Positions 1 through 12,530 of a stretch of 64,000 bases of DNA are shown here, one piece after another. The notes under the pieces are model-generated. The model saw nothing but the letters and a program-made list of their open reading frames with translations, had not been told where the DNA came from and searched no databases. A program made the position numbers and the translations under genes. The DNA lies in the NCBI GenBank assembly GCA_004802725.1, contig SGPM01000005.1:216030-280029 (forward strand), read 5' to 3'. Position 1 is the first letter of the stretch, and every line of letters starts with the position of its first letter. The DNA comes from Antrodiella citrinella. Taxonomy: Eukaryota; Basidiomycota; Agaricomycetes; Polyporales; Steccherinaceae.

Positions 1-1703
1 TCTGCGGATGAGGTGTTGGGCGGAAATGGAACTACACAGATAGAACTGTTAACGAAATATCAAAGCTCAGAAGGAGAATGACACATACGGAGAGAATGCC
101 TTCTCGGAAGACAATGATGTACATATTGAGTGGCTCGAGATAGGTGGGGCTGTATGGATCCTGCTCGAAACTGCGGAAACAGACAAAGTAGTATGTCCTG
201 AACAGCTCGATCTTCTCGCGCGTTTCTTCCATCAGAATATCTTCTGTGGTCAATGGATGGATAGAGAAGACCTAGAATGACCATGTTCAAGTAAATGACA
301 GATGGGAAGCGAGAGCAACGTACCTTGGTGAGCAGTTTCATCTCATCCTCCGTAGGAGACTGGATATCCAACCACCACGTATTCACATCTCGATCCACAC
401 CCTTCCCTTGACCTGGACCCATGGGACCCATATTCCCACCATTCCTCGCATTCGACTTCGAAATCCCTCCTAGCCTCTCACCTGGTCCCGCAGGCACAGG
501 TGACGCTGTACCACTCGACTTCGCAGTCGCTGACCCTAATAACCCTAACCTTGTGCTAGGTCTTGAACCCTCTGAACTATGCGACTTGTTTGCACCCATG
601 AACAACTCTTCAAATGTCTGGCCCTCAGCCGGAAGCTCGCTGAGACTTCGTGCATGTATGGTGGCAGATAACTGATTAGAGTAGAATGAGAATCGGTATG
701 GTCTGTCGTGTCCTGAAGCTGTTGATACTCCGGGTACAGGACCGCCCGACGCCGCTCCCGGTATGCTTGTTGGAATAGGAAGGTTGTCGTACGAGGGGAC
801 AGCACTCAGGGTGGTGCCAGCAGCGAAATGCGGCGCTCGATATGGAAGTGAAGGTGGCGGTACGCTGGTCTGCTCAAATAACGCCATCTTGCCACGCCTC
901 GGACCAGGGTGGCTTTGACTGAGCTTGCGTTGCCGTGAACGAGGCAGCGGGAACGGAATAGTGAAGTCCGAGGCAGAGCCAGGGATGCCACTGCCTGACA
1001 GACTAGGTCCGGCGTCGTCGTATTGTGTTTGGACGGAAGTTGAGGGACGGGGAATGGACTTGCCGAAATCGAATGCACCTTCCTCTACCGGTGAGGTGGC
1101 ATAACCAAGACGGTCTTTCTCTTCTTGAGCATATTCCTCCATCCGGGAAAAATCGAACAAAGGTCGGTCGTCTGTAGCCTGGTACATCGGTAATCCTCCC
1201 ATAGTCGCATCGTCTACTCCCACTCCGTCCATGGTGGCTAGAAGGGATGGATCGTGCCCCATACTCAAATGGTTGAGGTGAACATCAGGGGTGGGACCAG
1301 GGTGAAAGTTGTGGCTGTCACCGTCTGCATGCGCCTGTCCTCCCTGCTTCGCTGCATCCATATCGTGTTCCTCCATAAGTGATAGACGAGGGAAGGATTC
1401 TTCGTCGGCAGACAGCCGCCGTTGCGATGGGGAAACGATGGGAGAAGATGCAACGACCGTATTACTTCGTGCTCGGGAGAGTTGGATGGCCATGTCGGCG
1501 TCCATTGCTCGCTGACGCTCTCTGTGTTCCGGATCGTTGGGATTGAAAGACCGTATAAGGGTTGGTGAGAGGCGTGGTCGGGTGGGGGGCTCTTCGTCGT
1601 TGCTATTACGGCGATGTAAGGAGGACTGGGAGTGCTCTGAAGTGCCTCTGATAGGTTTGGGAGAGGCTACGAAGACCGGGGAGCTGTCCGGAGGAGCAGA
1701 CAT
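1..1703 (-). CDS. CorA-family Mg2+ transporter, Alr1/Mnr2 type (3' end outside window)
   Basis: Exons complement(1..31, 89..271, 324..1703), start ATG at 1701-1703; the stop lies beyond the left edge. The first about 430 residues are Ser/Pro-rich and disordered, as in fungal Alr1/Mnr2. The CorA cytoplasmic domain then begins (WWLDIQSPTEDEM) and continues across the first intron (KVFSIHPLTTEDILMEE) and the second (EGILSFHFRPTPHPQ). These strings are characteristic of the eukaryotic CorA branch that imports Mg2+ across the plasma membrane or vacuole. The two membrane helices and the GMN selectivity motif would follow off the window, so transport cannot be confirmed here. The gene is divergent from the GPI inositol-deacylase. 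Identity rests on recognised family motifs; the plasma-membrane versus vacuolar assignment is open. Confidence 0.88.
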
Positions 1704-2291
1704 GATGTCGTACGGAATGAAGCAATAATGTGGCTGTCAAGCCAGGCGCGAGGTAAATTCGAGGATCCTCAACGAACGACGTTTATTTTGACCACAACTT
1801 TTCACGGTCTGCGTGCCTGCGCTTGAGTTGAATAGGAGCCGTTCCGGTCGAAATGGACGCCGGTTCGCGTAACACCGTTTGTGAATCGTTGAAAGCCGGT
1901 CTATTGAGGGGGTGTAGAAGAGATGATGCAAGGACGAAAAGGCCAAGAGACAAGTAGCCAAGTCGAGGACTAATGTCTTTCGTAGGATGGTTGATTGCAG
2001 AGGGAACTCCACGTGAAAATCTGTGCGGAAATGAGCTTTCCGATGGGCTGAAACACGACAACGCGTACAGGAAGAGTATATCGTTGCTGCGACCTTTTGA
2101 AAAACGTTTGTGAGGATGAAGACAGCGAGGTTAGAAAGTCGAGACGACCGGATGATCGTGAACGGAGCCTGAGAGAGAACAGTATCAATTTCAATTTCAA
2201 TTTTTCTGGAATGTATTATTCAGCTTAGAAAATGTGATAGGCTGTCGACCAATATTATCCTGATTCTCCTCCTCATTTCATTCATGTATCG
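1704..2291. promoter_or_regulatory. Divergent intergenic region between CorA and Bst1 genes
   Basis: This 588-base gap separates two divergent start codons, so it should hold both promoters. I see no convincing ORF. A short (CAATTT)x3 tandem at 2186-2203 lies about 90 bases before the rightward start codon. No TATA box is obvious. Confidence 0.4.
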
Positions 2292-5200
2292 ATGACCCGG
2301 GCTCTCTATCTCTTGGTTTTCATCACCCTCCTCTCTCTCGGTGTTCTATATAAATCTAGCGTAGACGTCGTCGAATCATTGTCGCCGCAAGGATGTCGCA
2401 TGTCCTACATGTCCCCGTCTTACATCCTACAGACATCGTTTGACCGCAAATGGACCCCCCTCGCAAAGAGGTACTCACTATATCTCTATCGTGAGGTTGG
2501 CTGGGAAACTCATGAAGTGAGCCATATTTGCGTGCAGGTATCTTTGCGCGTTTTGACTGAAGTTCCAGTTGCATGGCTCACCTGTACTCTTCATTCCCGG
2601 AAACGCTGGTTCCTCGCAACAAGCTCGCTCGATAGCTTCTTCAGCGACGCGACAATACTTCGAGCAGCCCGAACAAGTGGCGTCAGAGTTTGTATCCGCA
2701 GAATACAGAGCTCTGGACTTCTTCACCGGTATGTGTGCTCGCCTGAACACCCGCATGTCATGCTCACACGACCCACTTAGTCGAATTCAATGAAGACCTT
2801 TCCGCATTCCATGGCACGACTTTGGAAACCGAACGAGAATACGCCTCCAGGGCGATCGACTATATTTTGTCACTGTACCCCGCCAACACATCTATCCTAA
2901 TTCTCGGTCATTCTATGGGCGGCGTTGTCGCTACCTCGTTGCTGCCACACCACAACATTGCAGCTATTATCACCATGTCGACACCATACACGCTTCCTCC
3001 GGCCAGGTTTGACAGACGAATAGAAGGCATTTTCACCCGTAGTTTGCACAGCTTGACTTCGGATCCTACACCTATCCTATCGCTGTGCGGAGGAGCCACC
3101 GATCTCATGGTACCTTCGGAGTCATGCTACATTCCCAACGCAGATGTGGACTTCGTATCTGCAGGAGGTCCTTATAGACGAACCATTTTCACCAGCGCGT
3201 TAGAGGGCTGTTGGACAGGTGTCGGACATAGAGAGATGGTTTGGTGTCATCAAGTCCGATGGAGGATCGCCAAAGCCGCAATACATCTTGCCAAATCAAC
3301 AACAGTGGAAAGTAGGGCCTCTGTCTTGGATTATTGGCTACGAGATGGCCATCTTCTTCCGCCATACTTGCCTGTAGGACAAGAGACGCATCATTCGGGA
3401 CCATACGACCCACAACCCGAAGGTCAGAACCTGATCTTGAAGCATCCACAGGACGGGACGTTTTTCTTCCCTATACCCCAGAAGAGGTATAAATTTGTTG
3501 TGTACCTTCTCCAGGGCATGATCACACCTGTTTCGCCTCAGCATCGACTACCGTTGAGGGTGAAAGTAGAGAGTTGTAGTGGTGGTTTGGATGAGTGCAA
3601 GATACTCGACCCCACAACCCTCAAGCTTCTACCGAATCCTGTACCAGGACGACCATTTCCCGTCCCCCAGGCAGGCGCTGACGAGAGCGAAGGTGTTGTG
3701 ATGTTTGAGAATGATTTATCAGACGAAGTGGGGTCCCTCAGCATCAGCGTATCCGGTGCGGACGGTCGCGGTTGGGTGGTCGCCGGGTATGTGCAACTTG
3801 AGGACATCGTAGATAATTCTTCTGCTTTTGGTAAGTATATATTTCGACTTTTCCTGGCAGGACTTACGAATGTCTGTATAGCACCTTTCTGGTCGACTGT
3901 ATCAGTCAAATTGCCACCGCATCGGATCCAATCCACGGTCTACCTCCCACACTTGCTCTCCAACGCTCTTGTTGTGTACCAGGTCACCCCGCACGTAGCC
4001 TCCGAATGCCCAAGTGCAGGCATAATTTTGCAGCCACTTTTGGAGCACGTATCTCACTCGTCAGAGTCACATTACTTCCCTCTCAATATAGGCGCAAAGT
4101 CACCAATCCTCTTGCACACACATGCATCAGCGCCATACATTCTTCGTGGTAGCGGTCGTGGACTCAACCTCACCATTCACTCTTCCGGTGAATGCACGGT
4201 GGACAGGTTAAATTTCAAGGTGGATTGGTGGGGAACGGTTGGGAGATGGGGCATACGGTATTGGTCGGCCCTTGGAAGTTGGGCAGTCGGTGTCGTGAGT
4301 CTTATGGTGTGGTTGGGCTGGGGATCCCCTGACACAAGTAAGTTCTCTGCATTGATCACAAGTCTGCTAATCTCAATGATTGTTTGAAGCTGGCGTTGCA
4401 TCTGTACACTATTCGTTGTCGACCTTCTCGAGGAAACTGCGGGTGTTGCTCCCAGTATGCCTCATTCTCTCCTTTCTACCACTCCCTGTCGATTGGTGGT
4501 TAGGCAATGGGGGGGAACCTCTCTTTGCGCTCATCGCACCGATGCTGATTCTCATCGTAACGGGACTTGTGTCTTTGTCCTGGACTATTTTGTTAGCGAT
4601 AATGTGGCCGCTGAGCACATTCGTTAAGCTCACCGGCACCGGGTACGTCCTCTTCACTCGCGCGTGCATCCTCAGTATTGACACCGTTGTCGATAGGTCG
4701 GCTATAATGACACCAACCATATACAGCAAAAGGAACACTGTTGCGTCTCTTGCATTTATTTTCCTCTTTATTTTCCTCTTGGTTCCGTGGCAAGTCGCCT
4801 TCCTGGGTTGCTGGATGTTCCAGCTCTTCACCTGCGCCGCGACCCGCTCCCGTCTGTCCCGCAGCAGTGCTTCTGCATCTTACCCCATAACACCTACAAC
4901 CCCAGAACTCCTAAACAGCGCGTCCGATCCACATTTTGATGCACACTCGCCGACCGAGTCGGAGAGGTTCTTGCATGCACCCACCAGCTCACGGTTTCCC
5001 GGTCGTCCCACCGGTATTGACGAATCTTTACAAAATGCAAACGAGCACCTGCTGTTGCTCATGACATGGCTCCTGCCGCTCTCAGCTCCTGTCCTTGCGG
5101 TGTGGGTACGCACGTTGATGACGGCGGGGTATACGACTCCGTTCGATGGCGATCACAATGTATTGTACGTCGCGCCGTTCTTGGTACTCGTTGAGGTTGG

Positions 5201-5465
5201 GACGGGGATAGGCGGGTTCATGGTCTCCAGGTACGGTTGTCACTGCTTGGGCTCTTATTCAAGATCTGTTGCTGACCTTTCTCTTCGTAATTCTAGGACC
5301 AAGGGTCATGGTAGACTATCAGTCATCCCTCGATACTTGTTCCTCGTCTTGGCTGGAGCTGCGATGGTGTTCGGACCCAGATATACGTATGTCGTGTTTG
5401 ACAGCGCGAGTGCGGTGATGGGGGTGACTGTCTTCATCAATGCTGGGAGGTATTTTAGAATGTAA
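2292..5465 (+). CDS. BST1: GPI inositol-deacylase (Bst1/PGAP1)
   Basis: Exons 2292..2516, 2569..2728, 2781..3830, 3882..4337, 4390..5230 and 5297..5465 give 966 aa in frame. This ER membrane enzyme removes the acyl chain from the inositol of GPI anchors, which allows GPI proteins to leave the ER. Visible features: an N-terminal hydrophobic anchor (about residues 4-21); the family signatures YSLYLYRE and PVLFIPGNAGS, the latter joined across the first intron; and the lipase nucleophile motif GHSMGG with Ser near residue 172. Several hydrophobic segments follow in the C-terminal third. Length matches the family (about 900-1100 aa). No broken motif was seen. The first intron removes a stretch that would disrupt the conserved block, which supports that splice site. 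Confidence 0.93.
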
Positions 5466-5990
5466 TGTCATTCTGTCATTCTGCTCAGGATGTTGAATTG
5501 CCACGACGGCGAGAAACCCGGCGCTTACACCTTCAAGAACAGCGCGACACAGTAAATTTGAGACTGTCAAGTCAACTGTCGTTATTTTGAGAGCTGGTCG
5601 CAGCTGATACCATTGCCAAGCAGTGTAACTTGCATGAACCTGTGTTCTATGCTATCTCTGTTCGTAAGAGTGTTGATGCAGTGTGTGATGGACTGAGACG
5701 AGGACCCGACGCGTTTCAACCCGAACACCGACGACGAGATACCGCCGACCTCGACCGTCAGACACTGCTATACCCACCACTGGCATGAACAGCCTCTAAC
5801 CCTTCATACCCTGGTTTGTTCGAGTGTACGCTACCACGGAACAATTGTTTTTGGAACGCCCACTCCATTCCAATCAACCAGGTTCCCCTTCCTCCTCGCA
5901 CATCCATACGCAGCAGGCTGCTGTTGGATCATACCTACTGTACACAGTGAACGTTACCATTAGCGATACCATCCTACATCCTATACCAAC
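5466..5990. other. Intergenic, Bst1 3' end to Uds1 5' end
   Basis: 525 bases without a supported gene. It should contain the Bst1 terminator and the promoter and 5' UTR of the Uds1 gene. The last 100 bases are C/A/T-rich, as is common before fungal starts. No repeat or RNA gene was recognised. Confidence 0.4.
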
Positions 5991-8900
5991 ATGAACGGTG
6001 TCAGACGGTTCCTTGGCGGAACCAGCACACCCACTACACCCTCTTCGGCAACTCTCCCACCAGAACCATCAACACCCCCAGCGACCGCCCCGCTCTTCAT
6101 TCAGAACAAAGGCCCTTCTTGGCCACCATCAGCTTCGCCCTCAACGTCAGACACCCAATCTCCACCACAAACGCCTGCAGAGAGCCCGAAAACGTCGACC
6201 GCAGCGCTGTTCTTCCGCCGAGACAAGGCGCGTCAGCTGCCCACGTCCCACTCTTCGGACGACGAACACAATGGCTTGAACGGACGTAACTCGACACACT
6301 CGTCCCAGTTCGGCTCTCCTCGAAACTCGGCAGGCTCGCCTACACGCCAACACTCGTCGCCTGTCGCAGGCCCCTCGTCCCCGCGCGCCCCGCTTCCCCA
6401 CCGCGTCTCGCAACTAGCTAGGAAACCCGTCCCCGACCGCTCGAATAGCGTAGGGTCAGAGTGGAAGAGATCGTCGGGTATGATGGGGAGTGTGAGAGAT
6501 GACCTGCTCATGAGTCTGCTGGCGAGCGAGGCGATCGTAGACAGTCGCGGGTATGAGATCTTGAATTCGGAGGAAGTCGAGGAGCTCAAGAAGGTGCGTG
6601 CAACTCGGTTACAACACTATGGTCGTCACTTCATGAGAGTGTTTATTTACATTTGCGTTTTTTGTGATATTGCTAGGAACACCAAGTGCTGCAATCGCGG
6701 TTGGGCGCGATAACCAAAAAGCTCACACTCGAGACCCGAATCCGAGACGCCGCGCTGTCGCTGAGCAAAGCGAATGCCTCGTACAAAGGTGTCAACAAAC
6801 AAAGCTCCGAGCAGCTCGACACGGCCAACCGCAAAGTGGACACGGCGCAGAAGGAGGTCTGGCGGATCTCGGAGCGGGTGAACGAGGTCCAGAGGAAGCT
6901 ATTGGAACATCGCGCAAGCGTTCTCAGCTACTCTGTACGGAGTCTCGAGAAGAAGTCGGCGCCGCCGGAGAGCGATGGCGACTCTAGCAACATTACGTCG
7001 GGGTATAGCTCGCCTAGTCGAAGCACGATGAGTCCGACGCCGTCGAGTATGACCAGTGTTCTGTCGTCACCCCTCAAGGGCAAATTTGACGGCGCACATT
7101 TCTTCGCGGGTCATTCGGACGCGGTCGTTCCAAGATTACCGGGTTCAGCACCACCGGGACCCTCCCCACAAGTGATCGCGGAACTGGAGGAGAAGTTGAA
7201 GGCAGCAGAGGCAGCAGTACTGGCGGTGACTGCCCAGCGGGGAGAGTTGAGTCGGGAGGTGTCCATGTTGCATCTGGAGAAGGAGCAGATAGAAACGACG
7301 TTATCTATGGAGGTGCAAGCAGCGGAGGACACCATTCAGGCGTTAGAGAGAGAGGCAGAGAGGATGGGGAGTATGGATGTGCAGGTGAAGGCATTCGAGG
7401 AGGAGCGGGAGGTGTGGATGAGGGACCGGATTGAGCTGCAGGAGAGACGGCAGCAGGTGGACAGTCTGGAGCGGAGGCTAGAGGTGCTTGAGGAGAGCAG
7501 TGCATTGGCGGTGGGCGTCGAGGCGAGGATGGTGGCTGAGAGGGAGCAGCATCTAAGGGAGCTACAGGAGAGAGACCAGGAGATGGACGAGGCAAAGATG
7601 ATGTGGGAGGCAGATAAAACATCATGGGAGATCGAGAGAGATACTATGGAACAAGACATGCGTATGCTGCAGTCAAGGTTGCAAGAAGCTGCATCAGGAG
7701 GAGGAGAGAGCAAGGCTCAGCTGGACGCCTGCTTCGACGCTCTCCGCGACCTTGTTCAAGCGCATGGTGTCCTGCTGGTATCCCGGGAAGGGACTCTGCC
7801 TGCCTTGGTCTCCTCAATAGGAGCTCATTTGAACGGGTTGAACGACAAGTTTCAAGCCGGTATCAGGGCGCAAGAGGAGTGGGCAGTTATTCGAGCTAAG
7901 CTGGAGGAGGACGTTCGTACTGGCCTCGATAAGCGGGAAGCGTTGTTCACTGAAGTCGAGCAAGCACGTAAAGAGCGCGACGAGGCCAAGGTGGAAGTTC
8001 GCAATCTCCAGGCCGATCTTCAGGTATGTGACAGTCCTTTATATCGCTCGCCGGGTCTCACAATCATTATATCAGGCCGCATCTTTGGTTGCTGCGGCTT
8101 CGACGGTACCTGCTGGACCAACTGTCGAGTACACGGGCGATGTTGCATCTTTCGTTGCCGTTCTCAGACCTCTATGGGCCATTCTGCCATCCCCTGAAGC
8201 TCGGGCAGGCAAAATGGGTACTCGGTTCCGTACAGGATCTCCCACCAGCAGCCCCGTTACTTCCAAACCTGGCAGCTCACTGTCCGAAATGGACGTCCGC
8301 TCTCTCAAGACGTTGTACGATCCCAAAGGCGTCCCGTCACCTACACTATCTGGCTCCATGGGTGGCTCGTCCTTCACCGTCGAGTCGTTCGCGGAACGTG
8401 TGCAAGCCCTCATTTCCGACGACCGCGCTCTTATCGAGAGGCTCATCCGGTTCGCTCAGGCCCATGACTTGCTGAAGAAGAATGCAGAGCGGGCACAGAA
8501 GCTTGCGCAGGATAGCAACGGTGCCCTCGAAACGTACCAGAAGCAGGTCAAGATGCTTGAGGACCGAAACCGCACTTTCGTGTCCAAACAGACAGCACTG
8601 TAAGTCTTCCGTTTGCCAATTTATTAAATGTAACTCAACGCGAGTTTCAATAGGCAAGACGAGGTACACTATCTGCAAGATACTGTGGACCGTCTTTCGG
8701 CTGAGAAGATGGAGATTGAAACGCAAGCAGCTCACCAAGCAGAGACTTGCGCTCAGCTCACGGACGCGAACAACACACTCAGCGCTCGCGCGTTGACCTT
8801 AGCTCAGGATGCTGCATCTTCCACGGACCACATCCGCCGACAGCTTGAAGGGCAGCTGGCCGAGGCGAATGCTTCTCTCCAAAAGGCCAAGGCTGAGATT

Positions 8901-9011
8901 GAGTCTGTCCGACAAGCACAACAGACGACCCAGATGGCCATGATGGAGGAGTTGAACTCGATCCAGACTGAGAACGACAACCTTCGTGGTCAACTACGGG
9001 CTAAGAAGTAA
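5991..9011 (+). CDS. Uds1-domain coiled-coil protein (up-regulated during septation)
   Basis: Exons 5991..6593, 6677..8023, 8076..8599 and 8654..9011 encode 943 aa. Residues 1-165 are Ser/Pro-rich low complexity. From about residue 169 there is the Uds1 domain block: LLASEAIVDSRGYEILNSEE, then EELKK joined across intron 1 to EHQVLQSRLG, then KLTLETRIRDAALSLSKA. The rest is dominated by Glu/Gln/Arg-rich heptad-like coiled coil (about 370-640 and 800-943). The family is fungal and linked by name to septation; its molecular role is poorly known, and a structural or scaffolding role at the septum is inference. The upstream ATG context and start of low complexity fit position 5991. No catalytic domain is visible. 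Confidence 0.85.
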
Positions 9012-9537
9012 AGCTGAGGCAGGATTCTATCTTATTTCAATATAACCTGTATCTCAGAAAGAATCACCGATTCTTTGTTTATTTCCCCCTGCACAGTTAC
9101 TATAGCCTATTCATTCGTTCCTTTCCTTTCGTTTTCCCAACCTCTTTTCCTTCACTTGCAGTTTCAAATCGTACATCTTTGGTTGATTCTTGGTTGGCTC
9201 ATTTGTGTGTCCGCTGCTATCCCTACACATACCCAGTCACTATTTACCCCGTCCTTGCATCGACAGTCTGTGTATTTGTACCCGCAATCGATGTGACATT
9301 CGCACTCTGTACTGTCCGTTTTTGCGAGATCGTCGACTCGGAGGCTTGTGAAAGAAAGATTTGCCGCCCCGCCGAGAAGGGACGTAACGTAACTGGCCTC
9401 CTCCGGTATACTCCTGCACTCATCTCCCTCTCCTCCATCGCCATGTCTCTCGGACTCTGTCAAATACGCTGCTAGTCAGCCGAAACTCTTTGCAAACATA
9501 TCCCGTACATGCTGCAGTCGTTGCTAGCTACCTCCAG
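9012..9537. other. Intergenic, Uds1 to MDM34
   Basis: 526 bases with pyrimidine-rich stretches and no supported gene. It presumably holds the Uds1 3' UTR and the MDM34 promoter. An upstream in-frame ATG at 9490 exists, but the conserved protein start is at 9538. Confidence 0.4.
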
Positions 9538-11816
9538 ATGTCATTTTCGTTCGAATGGCCTCGTTTCTCCGACCAGTTCCATGCCGACGCCATACAGATG
9601 CTCGACTCCGCCCTCAACAAGGGCAATAAACCTCCCGTTATAGCTGATAGGATTGAAGTGGTGGAGCTGGAGATGGGCACCCAGGTAGGTCGTAGAGAGT
9701 CCTTGAAAGAAACGCGTCTCACCGAAAATTATGTGCGGTACGGCATCAGCCTCCTGAACTCGAGATACGGGATATCGGGGAGCTCACGATGGACCAGTTT
9801 CGAGGCATCTTTCGCTTGACGTATTCTGGGGATGCACATATCGTCTTGAGTACGAAGGTCCAGGTGCGTCCGTCGCGTTGTTTCGTCGTGTGAGCGGTGC
9901 TGAACGTTCATTAGGCGAATCCGCTGAACCACAAATCAACGGAAATCCATAATCTCATGGGTACGTCCCGTGGTATGCTGGCAGCCAAGGATCCCCTCGT
10001 AGTCCCCATGCTGCTCCGGCTTTCTCATTTCAAGCTCGACTCCTACATTGTCCTCGTTGTTTCCAAGCAGAAAGGCATCACACTGGTTTTCAAGACGGAC
10101 CCACTCCAGAACGTTGATATTAACAGCACGTTTGACTCCATCGCTGTCATCCAGAAGTTCATTCAGAAGGAGATTGAGGGGCAGTTGCGACAGATGTTCA
10201 GGGAGGACCTTCCGGGTATCATCCACCGTCTCAGCCAGCAATGGGTCAAGGCTAAAGTGGAAGCTCCATATTTGAACAAACGACCCCCTCCAGTAGATCA
10301 CCTGCGGTCACTAGAGACGGCCTCAGCTCCAGACATGTCTTATCGCCTTCCACCACGGCCATATTCCGCGGGCTTGTACCCTCAGCTCGTGCGGGCACAG
10401 ACGGGTTCAGTCTTTGGATCAGCGCGACCACGTACTGCTTCTGTATACTCTGCATCCAGTGCGGGTCGGAGACCTCCTCCCTCCTCTGTATCGACAGGTG
10501 CTCACACCCCTGAACACTCACCTCCCAATCTAGAGGGTCCCACATCCTTCCCTCACATTGAGCAGTTCGACCCGACATATGGCCTCCGACCTGACCGTAT
10601 CCCGAGCAAGAGCGTATTCAGTTCCTTTCGGAGCCTTTTCACGCCGAATAAAGGTCTTGCCGATCTTGCGGAAGAACCTAGTGATATCGACGACGAAGAC
10701 CTGGGGATGTACGATGGCTCGAATTGGGACGATCTGCTTTCGGAATCGCATTACGCTACCACCGCACCACCACCTTCCGAATCTGATATAGATGACGACG
10801 TGGTTGAGTACGAGAGCATCCCAGCTGTCGGAGGCGGCTCTATCACGCGCCCCAGAGTCATCCATACACAGTCCCAGGTGCATCCTGATGCGGACGACTC
10901 ACCGATAGCGGGTCCATCACGACGACCAGCACCACCGCGACTGTCTGGGCTGTCTCGCTCATATGACACCATGTCTGCATGGACTTCCCAGGTTCCACAC
11001 ACCGCTGCATCAGAACGGCCACCATCGTACAATCCATATTTCGCTGGTGCCACACCCATGTATGGTCGTCCCATGTCCGCCGTCGAATCCTATCAAAGAA
11101 CTGCTTACAACATATCATCACCACCTCATATGCCACCATTGGACCACTCTGGCCTACGGCGAGGTGATAGTCCCTCTAGCATCCGTACCCAACCATCTCG
11201 CTCTACCGATAACACACAATCCATACCGACACCTCCACACGGAGACGATTCTGATTCCGACGCAGGGATCAGAATTTCACGACAACGACGTTCTTCGTTC
11301 TCTTCGTTCCACACCATGGACAAATTCTACACTGGCTCTCCTCCTGATAGTCACGCGCACATGTCTGGGGACCATGACCCCAAAATTGTTCTTAAGCCCG
11401 CGTTGAACAATTCAATTTCCAAGTTGTCAACGCTCAGCCATTCCAACCATACACTATCCCCGTACACGCGCACACTGGAGCATTTCACCGTTCGTAGTGT
11501 CCCACCTCGCGAGTCGCATTCTTCGGGTTCTGCTAGCCTTGCAGAGCGACCGCCGGTCAAGGCGAAACGGAAGCGGACTTATAGGGTCGGTAGGAAGTCG
11601 TCCAGTCAACAATCAGATCCTGAGGCGGAGAAGAGGCCGCATCGTTCTGCCAGCGTGGCCGCTGAACCTGCGTCTCCGGTTCCTCCTATGTCGGATTTCG
11701 ACGCGTCTGAGTTGGACAGATATTTCCGCGCACGAGACGACCTCGTTCCCCGGTATCCTGATTTGCATCCCTCTCACGTTCGGAGACGATTCCCCTCGTA
11801 TCAGTCTCAGGCTTGA
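9538..11816 (+). CDS. MDM34: Mdm34, ERMES complex outer-membrane subunit
   Basis: Exons 9538..9684, 9750..9863 and 9915..11816 give 720 aa. Mdm34 is part of the ER-mitochondria encounter structure, which tethers the two membranes and moves phospholipids. The start MSFSFEWPRF and the run KPPVIADRIEVVELEMGTQ, joined by splicing to PPELEIRDIGELT, then FRGIFRLTYSGDAHIVL and KVQANPLNH, are the signature of the Mdm34 SMP lipid-binding domain (about residues 1-200). The rest is a long Ser/Pro-rich tail with a basic stretch (KAKRKRTYRVGRKS) near the end, also typical. An in-frame ATG 48 bases upstream was rejected because family members begin with MSF. No damage seen. Confidence 0.94.
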
Positions 11817-12530
11817 GTTGCTCAGTTTATGTTTTTCAAATGTATTCGTTTTCAATCCCTCCATCATGCAGTTTCTTTCCCTTGCATCGTTTGTCGCATT
11901 CTATACACTATGAACTTGTCTCGCATACACAGGTTGAACACTGCTTCTGAGTAATTTGTACGTTGGGATTTGCATTAGACTATTGGGCTGTTTCTTTACT
12001 AGCTACGCATACGCATTTATGACCATGACGACTCAAATGACGTGCAAATTGGGCAACCTACTCGGGGCCGATGGCAAACATTCATCAACAGGTATGTATC
12101 TTCCTTTTGACTCCAACTTGAAGTTCAATTGCATCATCACAGACATCGGTGTATGGAACTTACGATGGTCCGGAGATGATCAAGGAAGTGCACCGCACGG
12201 CCTCTGCTGTCTCAAAGGTCCACATCTTTCAAACACGAAGGATACAAGTTTTACAACACAGAACGTCCGTCCAGAATACATGTGTGTGTGATACAATCAA
12301 AAAGACCCTGTACTTCTCGACATCTACCCAAACGTAGTCCATGAGGAAAGCATTTACTTACATCACTCTTTCGGAGTCTTTCCTCTCCTCTCTTCTCCTC
12401 TCCAGACTGGTCTTGTCATCGTTGCGTAAAATTATGGCTACAAGCGACGGTTGTCGGAGTCGTATCTTGATCTTCATTTCGTCATTTCTTGAAGCTTTGA
12501 AGCTTTGAATTCTTATCGAGCGAGCGTACG
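11817..12530. other. Intergenic, convergent 3' ends of MDM34 and the virilizer-like gene
   Basis: 714 bases between two stop codons on facing strands. Small ORFs occur but none shows coding character or a recognisable motif. It should contain two 3' UTRs and terminators. Confidence 0.4.

Noticed and set aside
4409..4831. 140-codon minus-strand ORF inside the Bst1 gene
   Set aside because: Shadow of a well supported membrane-protein exon on the other strand.
7305..7713. Two long minus-strand ORFs (Ser/Pro/Cys-rich) in the Uds1 gene
   Set aside because: Antisense of Glu/Arg coiled-coil codons, which commonly leaves open frames on the opposite strand.
9490..9537. Upstream ATG extending Mdm34 by 16 residues
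   Set aside because: The family begins MSF at the conserved SMP domain; the added residues have no similarity and the downstream ATG fits.
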